The notes below the pieces were generated by a model, which was not told where the DNA came from, searched no databases, and worked only from the letters and a program-made list of their open reading frames with translations. From NCBI GenBank assembly GCA_014529385.2, contig CM043971.1, positions 81,387,340 through 81,451,339 of the forward strand: a stretch of DNA of 64,000 nucleotides. The letters run 5' to 3'. The stretch comes from Adiantum capillus-veneris. Its lineage: Eukaryota; Streptophyta; Polypodiopsida; Polypodiales; Pteridaceae. A program made the translations under genes and the position numbers. The first letter of the stretch is position 1. Each line of letters begins with the position of its first letter. This document shows, one piece after another, positions 10,797 through 21,251 of this stretch.

Positions 10797-11376
10797 TACT
10801 CCGATAGAACCCCGAATTTAGCAAGGGTGAATCTAGTGCAGCGGGTTTGCACAAGAGGGGAGTTCGCTCCTTTATCGACAGATTACCCGATTTTTGAATA
10901 AGGTCAATGATGTCCCCTTTGGGTTTCAGGGATACTAATGGGCTGACGAATATTCTGTTGTATGACTTTATGACAGAGAATTGCCAAAAATGACTATGAT
11001 AGATTTGTACTCTCTCATTTGACTTGTTTGAGTGCAGGAACTGAAAGACGAAATGAATGCAGCATTTCGGTCTTATAAATCTCTATAGACATGATCGCAA
11101 TACGGATTAGTTAATCGGGCATCAGTGAGGTCCGGACTGGATCTAGATGCGATTACTAAATACGTTGTTGGCAATCATGGTCTGAGATTTGGAATGAATT
11201 TTTCTGTGATTTGTCATGTGATGTCCTGTGATGTGACTATCGTTTTGTACAAGTGCTAGATGTGTCGTGTCTAGAGCGTCGGTACTAACAGTCATTGTCT
11301 ACTAAGATAGTTTATGGCCTCTGTTTGTTTTATAGGCGTAATCGAGGGCGATTACAATTCTTTCAAGAGGGGGGTA

Positions 11377-11869
11377 TGTCACAAACTGATGACATGGCAT
11401 GACCCTACCTAGTTAAGTTGTCCCAACTTATGGCCAAGGGACGAGGGGCCAAAGGGACACAGAGACCGTTAAAAATTGCGTAAAGGCCTGCTGACGTGGC
11501 AACTATACGGAGGCTACACTGGCTGTTGTTTTTGGCTGGCAGCATTAGGAACAATTTTCTTTTGAGGTTACTTGCTTTTGGGGCTCTGCTTTTAGCAACC
11601 CTTGTAATGTTTATAAGTGACCCAAGGGGGCTCACTCTACAAAGCATCTAGACGTAGATTTCTGAGAGCGAGCACCCGCGGATCGGTTGTACTTTGCTCA
11701 AAGATTAATAAAAAGAAATACCAAAAGGGGCGCCAGTCTTTGGGGCTATTATCTCTTGGCAGGGAACTACGTCGGGCCGTATCGACTCTTTTGATTTGTG
11801 AAGTGTTTTGAAGTAAATCTCTGCTGTGTTGCGGTAGAATCTTGACTTGGGGTGTCCAAGTTTGTTACA
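11377..11869 (+). repeat. LTR of the old gypsy relic (493 bp)
   Basis: Starts TGTCACAAACTG right after the polypurine tract and ends GTTTGTTACA, giving TGTxAC...GTTACA ends like the larger chromovirus LTRs. It has TTTATAAGTG near 11609 (possible TATA box) and AATAAAAAGAAATACC near 11707 followed by a GGGGCGCC block, the same order as around the polyadenylation signal of the 1477-bp LTRs. The next bases are ACCTA; the partner duplication is not visible. Confidence 0.75.
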
Positions 11870-12120
11870 ACCTAAATGACTTTGAACTGAGCCTAGACGC
11901 CCTTTTACTGCTCGGATTCCAGTGCCTATTGGCCCGACCATCTCGTGGCGACCTGCCCTTCCCAACTGCCGGTGAAACTCTTGGGGTCGGTCATTTCACA
12001 CTGGCCACGCAATGTCTGGCCATTTGTGACTTCAAAAAGAGGGTCCCAAAAATTAAATAAAAATCATCGGAAAGAAACCAACAACTAAGGTTAGCAGTTG
12101 CCACGTCCTCGTGACAATAA
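11870..12120 (-). repeat. Fragment of a chromovirus-type LTR (outer end)
   Basis: From about 11970 to 12116 this resembles, with many changes, the last ~170 bp of the 1477-bp LTRs. Shared order: CACGCAATG, an A-rich stretch with TAAATAA, AAAGAAACCAACAA, AAGG, TAGCAGT and a terminal GTGACA at 12111-12116. It is probably a remnant of a third minus-strand LTR. No coding is seen here. Confidence 0.45.
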
Positions 12121-12150
12121 TTAGCAGTTGCCACGTCCTCGAGACACTGG
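12091..12150 (+). repeat. 30-bp tandem repeat, two copies
   Basis: 12091-12120 and 12121-12150 share TTAGCAGTTGCCACGTCCTC at the start, then G-T/A-GACA, with the last few bases diverged. Each unit has a CCACGTCC core, an ACGT-type element of the kind plant bZIP factors bind. The first copy ends in the LTR-like GTGACA. Confidence 0.8.
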
Positions 12151-13440
12151 GTCCACTTTAACACAAAAGGAAGTTATGTGAATAGGGATCTTCGATTTCC
12201 CACTTGGATACAGAGCAACACCGAGTGATTCCACAGCTATGCAGCTGAAAGAACTTGTTGGGGGTTGTCATAGTCACTCGAGTTCATTTCTTGAGTTGGT
12301 TTTGGAGAGGGTATTGCTAAAGATGTTTTTGTAGACGAAGAGATTGCAACTTTTTGGAACATAGAGACGTCTCGAGCTACTTCTTGTGGCCATCTTTGGG
12401 ACAGCTTGGCGAATGGTAGTTCTTTAGACACAGAGTGGGGTTGAGGATTGGGCTAACTCCAGTAAAGGATATTTGTTTCCTCCTTCAGCATTTATAGGCT
12501 CACCATGGCCAAAGGCTTCCGCCAATGGAGAAGCTGAGTGTCACGTGACACATCCAACCCTATGTGCCCTTGGACAAGCTATAGCATGACCAGGGTTCAG
12601 TTCAGTCAACTTAGTCTAGAATAGGAAGTGATCTGGCACTTTTGTGAGTCTCTTCGCAGACCGTGCATGTGTAGACACTTAGAGTAGATGCATATCCTCT
12701 GGTTGCACACAGCATGATCATCAAAACCCATCAGGAGCATTTTTACAGTGCATAGACCTATTTTCCCTATTTTTGACATTTTTCACTTATTATTTTTAAG
12801 TGACTTTTGTTGGAAACTAAGTAGGACAAATTTACTAAGTTTGTATATAAGAAAACCTAGCGCTAGCACTTTCTGGCAGAAGAGGCAGCAGGAGCACCTT
12901 GCTCAACTGGCACCTTCTCATCAAGACCCCACAAGACAGCAGGCCTAGCATTTTCTGCATCAACATTGACCTAGTGTTTTGCTCCTAGATCAGCCAGCGT
13001 TTTTGCATTGCAGTAGCCGCGATAGTACGACCTCAGATCAGCCCTAGCGTTAGCAGATTTCCCCGCAGATAGCAGATCAGCCCTAGCGTTAGCAGACTCC
13101 ACAATGACAACAGAATTCAGCCCTAACGTTTTTGCATCTGCAAGACACCTCAGCGTTTTTGCAGATCTTTGCGAGGGAATCAGCCCTAGACTCAACATTT
13201 TCAGTTTTCAGCAGTCAATTTCCGCAGTAAAACCCCCAAACCTCGCAGATCTCACCTTCATAGTGAGACCCGAGGCTACCAAGCTTCCCCTCAGTTGGTG
13301 GCAGAACTATGGAAGACAAGGTCTTCCACATCTTTGCAAGCTAGCTCTACGTATTCTCTTTGAGGTACTTAAGTTGTAACATGTTTGTGAGTTGTGCCTA
13401 AAATGTTGACCTTGTGCACTTTTGTCCTCTAAAGATTTGC
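12151..13440. other. Noncoding or unrecognised spacer with degenerate repeats
   Basis: No recognisable gene. A short frame of mixed composition near 12237-12431 gives no family. TTTGTATATAAG near 12839-12850 could be a TATA box, followed by a purine/pyrimidine-rich leader-like stretch. From about 12990 to 13200 a short motif recurs (see separate entry). Confidence 0.4.
12985..13200 (+). repeat. Degenerate repeat of a GATCAGCCCTAGCGTTAGCAGA-like motif
   Basis: Two perfect 24-bp copies lie at 13034-13057 and 13073-13096, sharing CAGATCAGCCCTAGCGTTAG at the start and CAGA at the end. Shorter variants follow near 12990, 13112 (TTCAGCCCTAACG), 13150 (CAGCGTTTTTGCAGA) and 13180 (ATCAGCCCTAGA). Spacing is irregular (about 35-45 bp), as in a decaying minisatellite. 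Confidence 0.65.
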
Positions 13441-13901
13441 ACCTCGTGTACATTGCCATCAGGATTGTTCAGCTGGTGCTTGTGAGCGCAATTGGAGTGC
13501 ATATTCCTTGGTGCACACGAAGATCAGGAACAAATTCAGCACGACCCAGCTAGAGAAGTTGGTGTACTGTCAAGCGTACATGAGGCTAGTGCGCTCTTTC
13601 CATGCTTTGGGAAATCCCAAGCAGGTTTGAACTTTGTTCCATGCTTCAGTCCACTAAAGGCTCGTAGATAGACTAGGTTGAATTACTTGAAGTATCTTTA
13701 AATCTTTATGGAATTTTATCAATGTTGGTGCAGGTGGATCCTACGGAGGTGAAGATGGTTCCAGACCCTACAGTAGAGGAGATAGATACTCATATCAGAG
13801 ACGAGCAGGAGGAGATACTACGAGAGCTTCATAGAGAGTTGGGGAGTGTGGATAGGCGAGTCACCAGGTCACGCGCTCGGGCCTTGAGCATCCCTCTCTA
13901 G
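13441..13901 (+). pseudogene. hAT-superfamily transposase, C-terminal exons with one intron
   Basis: Exon 1 (up to 13624) encodes the hAT dimerisation signature: CERNWSAYSLVHTKIRN followed by LEKLVYCQAYMRLV. It is closely like the plant pattern of a Cys-Glu-Arg-Asn-Trp-Ser block followed by (V)(F/Y)V. A GT-AG intron (13625-13733, 109 bp) joins in phase 0 to exon 2 (13734-13901), an acidic then Arg-rich tail ending in TAG. The N-terminal part (BED finger, catalytic domain) is not found upstream, so this is either a 5'-truncated element or the remains of a domesticated transposase gene. The LINE begins almost exactly after the stop codon, so its insertion may have removed the 3' UTR. Exon 1's upstream limit is uncertain. 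Confidence 0.7.
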
Positions 13902-13949
13902 CAGGAGGTTGCAGATCCTGACAGCACACGACGAGAGAGCATTCGGATT

Positions 13950-14462
13950 GGGAAGCTTCCATACGCAAGCCTCGCGTTTGAGTGAACCCCGCGAACAAAG
14001 GTCATTGCAATGAGCCCCTTGGCCATCCGAGCAGTTCGAGCACACTTTCGAGAGTGGCGCCACGGTTTCGACCTAGCTACTGACGTTCTTGTCGAGGAGG
14101 CAGACCTGCCCATCTCAGTCTGCTTCCCCGGCCTGCGGAGGGAGTACATTCCGCTCCTTTCCAAGATAGGCTCAGCGATTGGGACTGTCCTGGAGACACC
14201 TCGCACGGCAACCTCTGTAGCTGCCAAGGCGGCCGACATCCCCACAGTACGTGTTCTGGTTAGTGACACCCACACCCTCCCAAAGGTCATCCTACTACCT
14301 CGGGTGAGTGGAGGTTGGTTCCGTCAGAGCATGGGGTATTCTGGCCTCCCGAATCAGTGTTTTATTTGTCGTCAGATGGGCCATCTTGCGAAGGCCTATC
14401 CACGGAGGAGACCCCGACCTACACCGCAGGCTCAATCCAAGTCTTCAATGGCTGGCCAATAG
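13950..14462 (+). pseudogene. LINE ORF1 (DUF4283/CCHC-type RNA-binding protein), broken
   Basis: Coding resemblance starts at IGKLPYASLAFE and continues, after a stop at 13982-13984, in the frame 14010-14462. This has the DUF4283-like pattern of plant LINE ORF1: hydrophobic core segments, a short FRQSMGYSGLPNQ linker, then the knuckle CFICRQMGHLAKAY. The last zinc-binding cysteine of the CCHC is replaced by tyrosine, so the finger should not fold. ORF1 proteins bind LINE RNA and aid target-primed reverse transcription. A basic/proline-rich tail follows with further stops. The proline-rich segment around 14690-14840 produces spurious long frames on both strands. Confidence 0.7.
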
Positions 14463-15575
14463 CAGCAGAGAGAGTCACAGGGTACGCAGGTAGAGCCACC
14501 CTCCGAGCCTCGGGCTGAAGCGGAGGAGGGTTGGCAATAGGTTTGTGGTCGACGTCCACAAAGACCACCACGCCAGCCTGGCACTCAGAGTGGTCTCCAG
14601 GCTCCAATCCAGTAGCGGTGGGTTCCCACAGGGAACTGTTTCCACCCTCTTCAATACGACGAGGTCCTTGCTCTACCCTCCACCTCAACCTCACCTTGGA
14701 CAGCCCCTCCTCCCTCCGAGTTTCCCTCCGCCCCTCCCCCCCTGCCTCTCCACCTCGCCCTCCTCCCTCTGTCCCCCCTCTCCTCCTTCTTCCACGAGCC
14801 CCCCTGCTTCCACATCTCCTCCCGCTCCTTACCCGCAGCCGTCCTAGGGGCAAAACCATCCTCGGCTGCTAGGAGATCTCTTGGAAACGCTTTTGCCACG
14901 AGTCGCTTGGCGAGAGAGGGATAACCTTTCTTGCGAACCTCCCTTCTGGTGTAGACGTCCCCCTTTGCAGCAGTTCCTCGTGGACTGACGAGCTTCAACA
15001 TTCGTTGTCATTGGGATTTCTTTGCCTACGACTTTACACGGTTTCTCGGCGATCCCTCGCTAGACTTTGAGGCAGCTTGCTTCAGCGTTCACGTACTGTT
15101 CCTTGCAGCTAGAAGGATAGAGGCTCTGGACTCAACGGTTGGCTTCTCCTTTCCTCTATGCGGCAAGGACCAGCCTGAATGGACTTTAGACTTAGTGTTG
15201 GAGTGGTTGCAGGCACAAGCCCTCGAGTTCTCTCATCACATGGGAGACCTAGGGGTTACAGGCTTGGTTCAGACTCTGTGGCCGCTGGCCAAGTTTTCAG
15301 TGACACCTCCAGACTCGGCAGGATGTAGACACATTGTGGTTCACTTCTTTGCGGACACGCAGAGCCCGTCATGCTATGTACACTTACATGAGGACTCTTG
15401 GACAGAGGAGGTTGCCTTGCGCACGGCTCGTTCTTCTTGGGCTTGGTCTAGACATTCTTTGCAGTCACGCCTATCTCGGGGACGCTCGAATGCGGATTAC
15501 TCCCCATCCAAGCCTGCCTTGAAGATAGCACGGTTAGCTGCTGCTGCAACATCAGTTCTCTCTGGCTCCCCATGA

Positions 15576-16589
15576 GGATTGTCTCATGAAACATGCAGGG
15601 ATTAGGTGGGCCCCAGTTTTAGCGCCCGGGGGACCGACTGCGTCGGGAGCTTCAACGTTGCCTTGTGGGAGGAGAGATTGACCTTCTTATGCTACAGGAG
15701 CATCATCTGTGTGAGAGCCGCATTAGACACTGTGTTCATCTTTTGCGTGGGCGGTATGAGACATTCTGGTCAACTGCATTTGCCATTTGGACCTGGTGGC
15801 ATCCAGGGAGGGGTATGTATGACTATTGCGGACTCTTGACAGCAGGCCATTGTGGACAGAGTGATTATTGTGCCTAGTAGGGCTCAGTGGATTACTATGC
15901 AGGTTCAGGGTTGCCTCTTGGGCTTCCTGAACATCTATGCGCCCAATGTGGCGAGTGCACGTACAGAGTTTTGGTCTCCCATTGTAGTGTCTCTGCCGTA
16001 GGCAGAGCAATGGTGCATTGGGGGTGACTTCAACATGTTGGAGGACCCCTCTTACAGGATTGGAGGTAGCCATATTGCTGTGCATGTAGTTGAGTTGGCA
16101 GCTTGGGAGAGGTTATGTATGACTCTGCAGGTTTCAGATGTGTGGCAACATTCTAGCTTTGTGAGGCCCCCAGACAGCCTTGCCTTCTCTCGTTCGGACC
16201 GCAGAGTGGGAGGAGTGAATCTATCTCGGATAGATCGCTTCTACACTAGTGACCACTTCTGTGACTTGGGTGGGACAGTTTGCATTCTGACTGGCACTTC
16301 TTTTTCGGACCATGTACCAGTGATCCTCACAGTGACAGATAGACAGAGGAGGGGGAGCACGATGCTACGCATCCTTGAGAGGGTCTTGTTGGATTTTGCG
16401 CTCAGAGAGCGAGTGGTGGCTCTTTGGACAGAGGGCTTAGACATGCTGGAGTCTCCTGCTGACAGTTTGGCCTCTGGACTTGCTCAACTTAGTCGGTTAT
16501 TTCTTCAGGAGTCTACGGCCTGCCTGGTTGCAGCGAGAAAGGAGGAGCAGTGTCTTCGACGGGGCGTTGCTTCCTTGCAGAGGATGTAG
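15576..16589 (+). pseudogene. LINE ORF2 endonuclease domain, broken
   Basis: AP-endonuclease-like segments in order: an N-terminal IVS-NMQG equivalent (N of W-N-x-x-G near 15590, with a stop in it), LLMLQEHHL (the catalytic E region; usual form LQE-K/T), FLNIYAPN, WCIGGDFNMLED (GDFN motif), RIDRFYTS (D-R/W-x-x-S type) and SDHVPVILTV (SDH motif). The last three sit in one frame (16035-16589); the earlier ones are separated by stops and frame changes. This domain nicks target DNA to prime reverse transcription. The set of motifs makes the identity secure although the gene is dead. Confidence 0.8.
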
Positions 16590-17089
16590 GAGCAATATCC
16601 AGACTGTCCCTGGTTGGAGGAGTAGTTGCAGCAGGCTCGCCAGGAGCTTGCCAACACAGAGGAGAGGCAACATGAGTTTGCTTTCCATCGACATGCATCT
16701 TAGTGGACCTAGGTTGGGTGACAGAGTGACAGGGGCTTTCTTTGAGACAGTGGGACCCCGACATGCGCATGCCAGGGTCAGCCAGTTGACGGGTCAGTTG
16801 CTTCAAAGCTAGAGAACATGCGTGCAGTTGCTACTGACTTTTACCGTGACATGCTGTTAGCAGAGCCTCAGTCAGAGCGTCAGGATGCATGCAAAGAGCA
16901 GGTTTGGGGCAGATGCTTTGTCTTGTGATTGAGGAGATCCGCTAGAGGCTTGAGCTTCCTCTTCAGCTAGAGCACTTCCCTGTGGTAGCTGTCGAGGTGA
17001 GGATGGTTTGACTCCCAGCTTTTTCTTAGAGTAGTGGGACTTGCTTGGATTAAATCTTTGCAACGCTTTTCAGTACATCCTACACACAG

Positions 17090-19216
17090 GAGAGATGCCT
17101 GACAGCATGAGTAAGGGCGTGATTTACCTCATTCCCAAGGAGGGTGGCTCCTTGGATGAGATTTGACAGTGGTGGCCCATCATCATCCTCAACTCAGCCT
17201 ACAAAATTCTTGCCAAGGCTCTGAGTTTGAGGATTCAGCCACCTCTAGAGAGCATTATACATGGGACACAAACAGGTTTTGTCAAGGAGCGTAGTATCCT
17301 TGACAACATCTTTACTTTTTGGGAGGCATCTTCCCTCGCGCGCCTCCGTGGTGAGGATTTGGTGATACTTCTTGATTTCGAGACTCGGACTTTTTGGAGG
17401 GCACTCTACGCAAGATGGGCTTCTCAGATGCTTGGATCAGAGGTGTGTCAGCTCTTTATAGACGGGGACACAGTCATGTACTTTTGGCAGGTGGTAGAGG
17501 AGATCGTTTCATGCTCACACGTTCGGTCACACAAGGCTGCCCTCTTGCCCCCTTCCTCTTTCTGTTCTATGCTGAGGCAATGAGCATATTTTTGGTTTCA
17601 AAGCAGGTTGGTCTACGTGGCTGAGCGCTGCTTATTCGGGGCGACGAGCTACTGTATGCTGAGTTTGCAGACGACTCAGCTTTGTACTTGGAGGGCCAGG
17701 ATGCCAACCTTCACAGGTTTGAGCAAGCTCTTGAGACTTTTTGTTGTCCATCACGCGCACTAATCAACTGGAGAAAGACAATGGCTTTCTCGGTTGGTAG
17801 TGCTCCTACGCCTGATTGGCTGCCAGGTGAGGGTTTCAGATGGATTCCCCGAGGGACTGCGGTTCGATACTTGGGTTGTCAGGTTGGCTTGGACTCGTCT
17901 CCTGAGCAACAGATTGCTCCCCTCCTCCTGTCCATCAGGAGGAACCTGTTACATTGGAGCTCCGAACGAATTTCTCTGGCAGGCAGAGTTGTAGTGGCCA
18001 ACCAGGTGTTGTTGGCTACTATGTGGTACATGACATCTTGTTGGATCTTTTCGAGTTCCTGCATCAGCCAGGTAGAGAGGCCGATCAGGAATTTCCATTG
18101 GTCAGGGCGCGACACTCACATAGCCCGGGCCAGAGTGGCTTGGCAGGTTATCACTCTACCTTGTTCTCAAGGGGGGTTGGGGATCATAGACCCAGCATAG
18201 CAAAGCAGAGCCCTTCTTGGGAAGTTTGTTGTCAGAGGAATGCTTCCAGGGGAGGAGCCTACTTGCACGGAGGAGCGCCAAAGACAGCCCCTTGTTTGGA
18301 ACCCCATGGTTAGCACTCAGAGAGGCCACTTGGTTGGTAGTAGGCCTCATGTTTCTTGGGGTCCCATGGCAGAGGGTCCTGCACGCACTTTAGGTGACTG
18401 CCTACATTTCTCAGGCTTGTCAGAGGAGCTTAAAAGCATCCCGCTATAGGGCATGAGAGGGGTGCAGAGCATCTTTCAGGACATCACAGAGGCAGTACCA
18501 GTTGCGTGGCTCACACCCCTCTAGTCAACAGCGCCCAGATGGATGGGGGCCTTCACGCGAATGGAGGTCCTCATCGTAGTTTGGGCTTGCTCAGAGACTG
18601 TACCCTCCCTGTTTTTCGAGCTACAAGGTGAGGGTCGTTTACACCGAGTTTTAATAGAGGTTCCACAGGTTGCAAAGTGCTGTTTTCAGAGGATCCGAGT
18701 TGTGGGCATCTGTGGGAGGACTTGTGTCATAGATCCTGACCCAGCAGCTCTTGAGACTGGCCACTAGAGGCTGTGGGCTTGGGAGAGCTGTCCACTGGCA
18801 CGAGTGCAGTGGGATCCTGGAGAGTGGTTTTGGAGGGACCCTTTCGCCTCAGCGGACCATCGAGGTGTCCCTTTCTTTCAGTACATTGTTCGATTGGGAC
18901 GTCACATACTGGCAGCACGGAGAGAGGCTCGTCATGCTGCAACACCTCATTGGCAGGAGGAGGGTCTCACAGCTGAGTTCTTGTCAGCTTTTTGGGCGAG
19001 GTTGTGGGACGCCAGGCAGCCGCAGTGAGTCACTTTGTTCCAGTGGCTGGTTGCACATAGAGCTATAGCAGTGGGGAGCTGGCTTGTACATAGTGGTCTC
19101 TCGACAGCATGCGCAGCTTATGACCATCCTGTGGAGAGTCAGCGTCATTGTCTTTGGGACTGTCCTATGGCACAGGAGGTTTGGCTTCGTGTCCTTCGGC
19201 TGATGCCAGCTCTTTC
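17090..19216 (+). pseudogene. LINE reverse transcriptase and start of zf-RVT region, broken
   Basis: Reverse transcriptase motifs are spread over three frames: MSKGVIYLIPKEGG, IILNSAYKILAKALS, QTGFVKERSILDNIF, VTQGCPLAPFLF (block B/C) and EFADDSALYL (the catalytic YADD box as FADD). These are followed by INWRKTMAFSVG, RYLGCQVGL, and a thumb region through 18200. Downstream, 18880-19200 encodes the zf-RVT pattern with H-C-L-W-D-C-P. That part is interrupted at 19216 by chromovirus copy 2 and resumes at 27906. Multiple stops and several frameshifts occur, for example around 17170 and 17620. The enzyme class is plant L1-like; activity is excluded. Confidence 0.82.
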
Positions 19217-20693
19217 TGTAACCGGCCTGTTCAATCCAAAAAGGGCGGTAGACTTTACTTTAAACCTTGATTTAGCTTTCACCCATTATTAGTCGTCTAT
19301 TTTACCTGTACTTTCAAGACACAACAAAGGGGAGAGGGATACAGGCTGCTAGATTGCACCTGTATGAGTAGACAGACACCAGATTGGCCCCTAACTTAGG
19401 CGCCCCTTTCGGTATTTCTTTATTGTTCAAAAGAGGGAATAAACGCTGTGGTTCCTACAAGCTGCCCCGCACAAACTCGGCTGAATTTCCACTGTTCCAG
19501 CCCGATTTCGGCAGCATAACTGTACTAGAACCTTTCACGGTCAGTATTCCCACGCATTGACTGACTTTCCCGACGCATACGGGCACTTTGCAAAACCTGG
19601 CGAGAATCTGCAGCACGCTGAATTCTCTGTTTTCAGCCCTGAAAATACGCCAGATCGCCTGTACAGCGGTCCCCTTGCGTCCCCGAACCTCCTGGGGGTA
19701 TTAGGGTCCGTTTAGGGCCAAAACCCTAAACCTGCAAAAATACACAGCAGGCTGTAATTCACTGTTTCGGGCTCCGTTTCGCGTGCCGGTCGCATCCCTA
19801 GCAAGTCCTCGAGCTCCCGCACCTGTAGGGCTACTTGCCCTTTGAATCGGACGAGATTTCTGGCGTGAAACCTCTCCGAATTCACCTGTACTTGCGGGGG
19901 GATTAGCCGCTAGCTAATCCAGTACCTGTGCAAGAGGCTCTTGCCTCGGCAATCGCGCATGAACCCACACAATTGTACATTGGTCAAATGAAGAGCCCAC
20001 TAGAGGGGCATAACATACTGCCAAAGGGGAGAGAGAGGGCAGTGCGTAGCGTGCAGGGCATCACTCCTGGCACCGCACTGTGCATAAGAGGGAAAGCAAG
20101 CACTCCATAGCTCTTAACCTGTGACAGAGACTTGCAAAATGAGCCTCCCAGCTATAAATCACGTTTTTGCCTTCTCTATAAGTAGTAAACTGGCCTCAGA
20201 GTGCCAAGTGTCACTCATTTGTGCATTTTCCCGCTTTAGACCCTCGGGTCTAAAAATATCTCACCTGCAGCCTCTGTTGACTTGGCCACAGAGTAACAAA
20301 ATGATCCCCATGTCAAACTGCACGTAATGACGCGAAGACATTTTCAGGTCCCAAAATAGCAGTTCCCTAAATTTTAGGAGATGCTGCCATTGTATCTTTC
20401 TAGGTCATCCGACCCTCTTTGTACACTGCGGCCACATCCAGAACTGAAATGTAGCCTCTGTAGCAAAGGATTCCACTTTGGCTAGTCAATGACCCCACTT
20501 GGCTAACCATAGTCCTTGTCCAACCTTAGTGCTCTCTTGCCCTCAGGCCCGGACTCCCTCTGGACAGTTCCACACTAGCTATGCAATGCAGGGCAGTTAG
20601 ATTTCCCGAGGGGTGTTTCCAAAAAGTGAAAGTAAATAGATAATAAGAAAGAAATCAACAAAAAGGATAGATAGTAGTCACACGCTGGTGACA
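19217..20693 (-). repeat. 3' LTR of chromovirus copy 2 (1477 bp)
   Basis: Plus-strand view starts TGTAACCGG and ends CTGGTGACA. It is essentially identical to 26424-27900. Small open frames inside it occur at the same places in all LTR copies and carry no recognisable domain. Confidence 0.95.
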
Positions 20694-20707
20694 TACCCCC
20701 CTCCTGA
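20694..20707 (-). promoter_or_regulatory. Polypurine tract of chromovirus copy 2
   Basis: Minus strand reads CAGGAGGGGGGTA immediately before the 3' LTR TGTCACC. Such a tract survives RNase H and primes plus-strand synthesis. The old gypsy relic has AGAGGGGGGTA at the equivalent place (11366-11376); copy 1 has lost it. Confidence 0.85.
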
Positions 20708-21251
20708 AATCTCAAACGTCCTCGTTTGCATCTATGTCGTACATGCTTACTGTCAACACCTGTCGACACATATACGACACATACATGCTCATTGTCAACC
20801 CTGGTGTATTCAACACCTCGTCGACTCATGTATTGCCTGCGTGTGAACCCTGTCCCAATGACATAGTGGTAGCTTCGCACTCTGCCATTGCTTTGAGTCA
20901 CTAACTTTCCAATGACAAAATGGTAGCTGCACATTTTGCCACTGTCTTATAGTACACGTTGGATCCCGTAACACTTTCGAGCATATCCAAACCGACAGTT
21001 TAAGAATGCAGTTACACATGTACTCTTCAATAGAAGCAATCACTGTATCCTTGACAAACTGACAAGAAATACTCACTTCTATAGCACTAACCAAACTTTT
21101 GGACATTCCATAAGAGCAATTGCCAAACTGACAATCTGTACAGCTCTAACATTCATGTAACAGGTATTTGATTTGAGCTCACTTTAAATACCATGTACAT
21201 CATTTGTTTCAGAAGCCATTGTCACACTGACAATCCATGTAGCTTTGAAAC
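20708..21251 (-). other. 3' noncoding spacer of chromovirus copy 2 with short repeats
   Basis: About 540 bp between polyprotein stop and polypurine tract with no recognisable domain. It contains short degenerate direct repeats: CCAATGACA-x3-TGGTAGCT twice (20852-20950), GTCAACA/CGACACATA around 20750-20790, and AAACTGACAA-like units at 21050-21240. Most of it is missing in copy 1. Confidence 0.6.

Larger units (their letters stand above)
10205..11869 (+). mobile_element. Ty3/gypsy chromovirus relic, 3' part, plus strand
   Basis: This is the 3' end of an older gypsy element: integrase C-terminus and chromodomain (10218-10796), a ~570-bp noncoding spacer, a polypurine tract AGAGGGGGGTA (11366-11376) and a 493-bp LTR (11377-11869). 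The 5' remainder is cut off by the copia insertion at 10204/10205. Its organisation (long spacer, PPT ending GGGGGGTA before TGTCAC) mirrors the minus-strand copies, so it is a diverged relative with a much shorter LTR. Confidence 0.85.

Noticed and set aside
14419-15001. Long Arg/Gly-rich frames on the minus strand and Pro/Ser-rich frames on the plus strand
   Set aside because: They arise from one CCT-rich low-complexity stretch in the LINE; overlapping frames in several phases without any domain.
19928-20327. Two small plus-strand frames repeated at 27135-27534
   Set aside because: Antisense to the element inside the LTR; identical only because both LTRs are identical.
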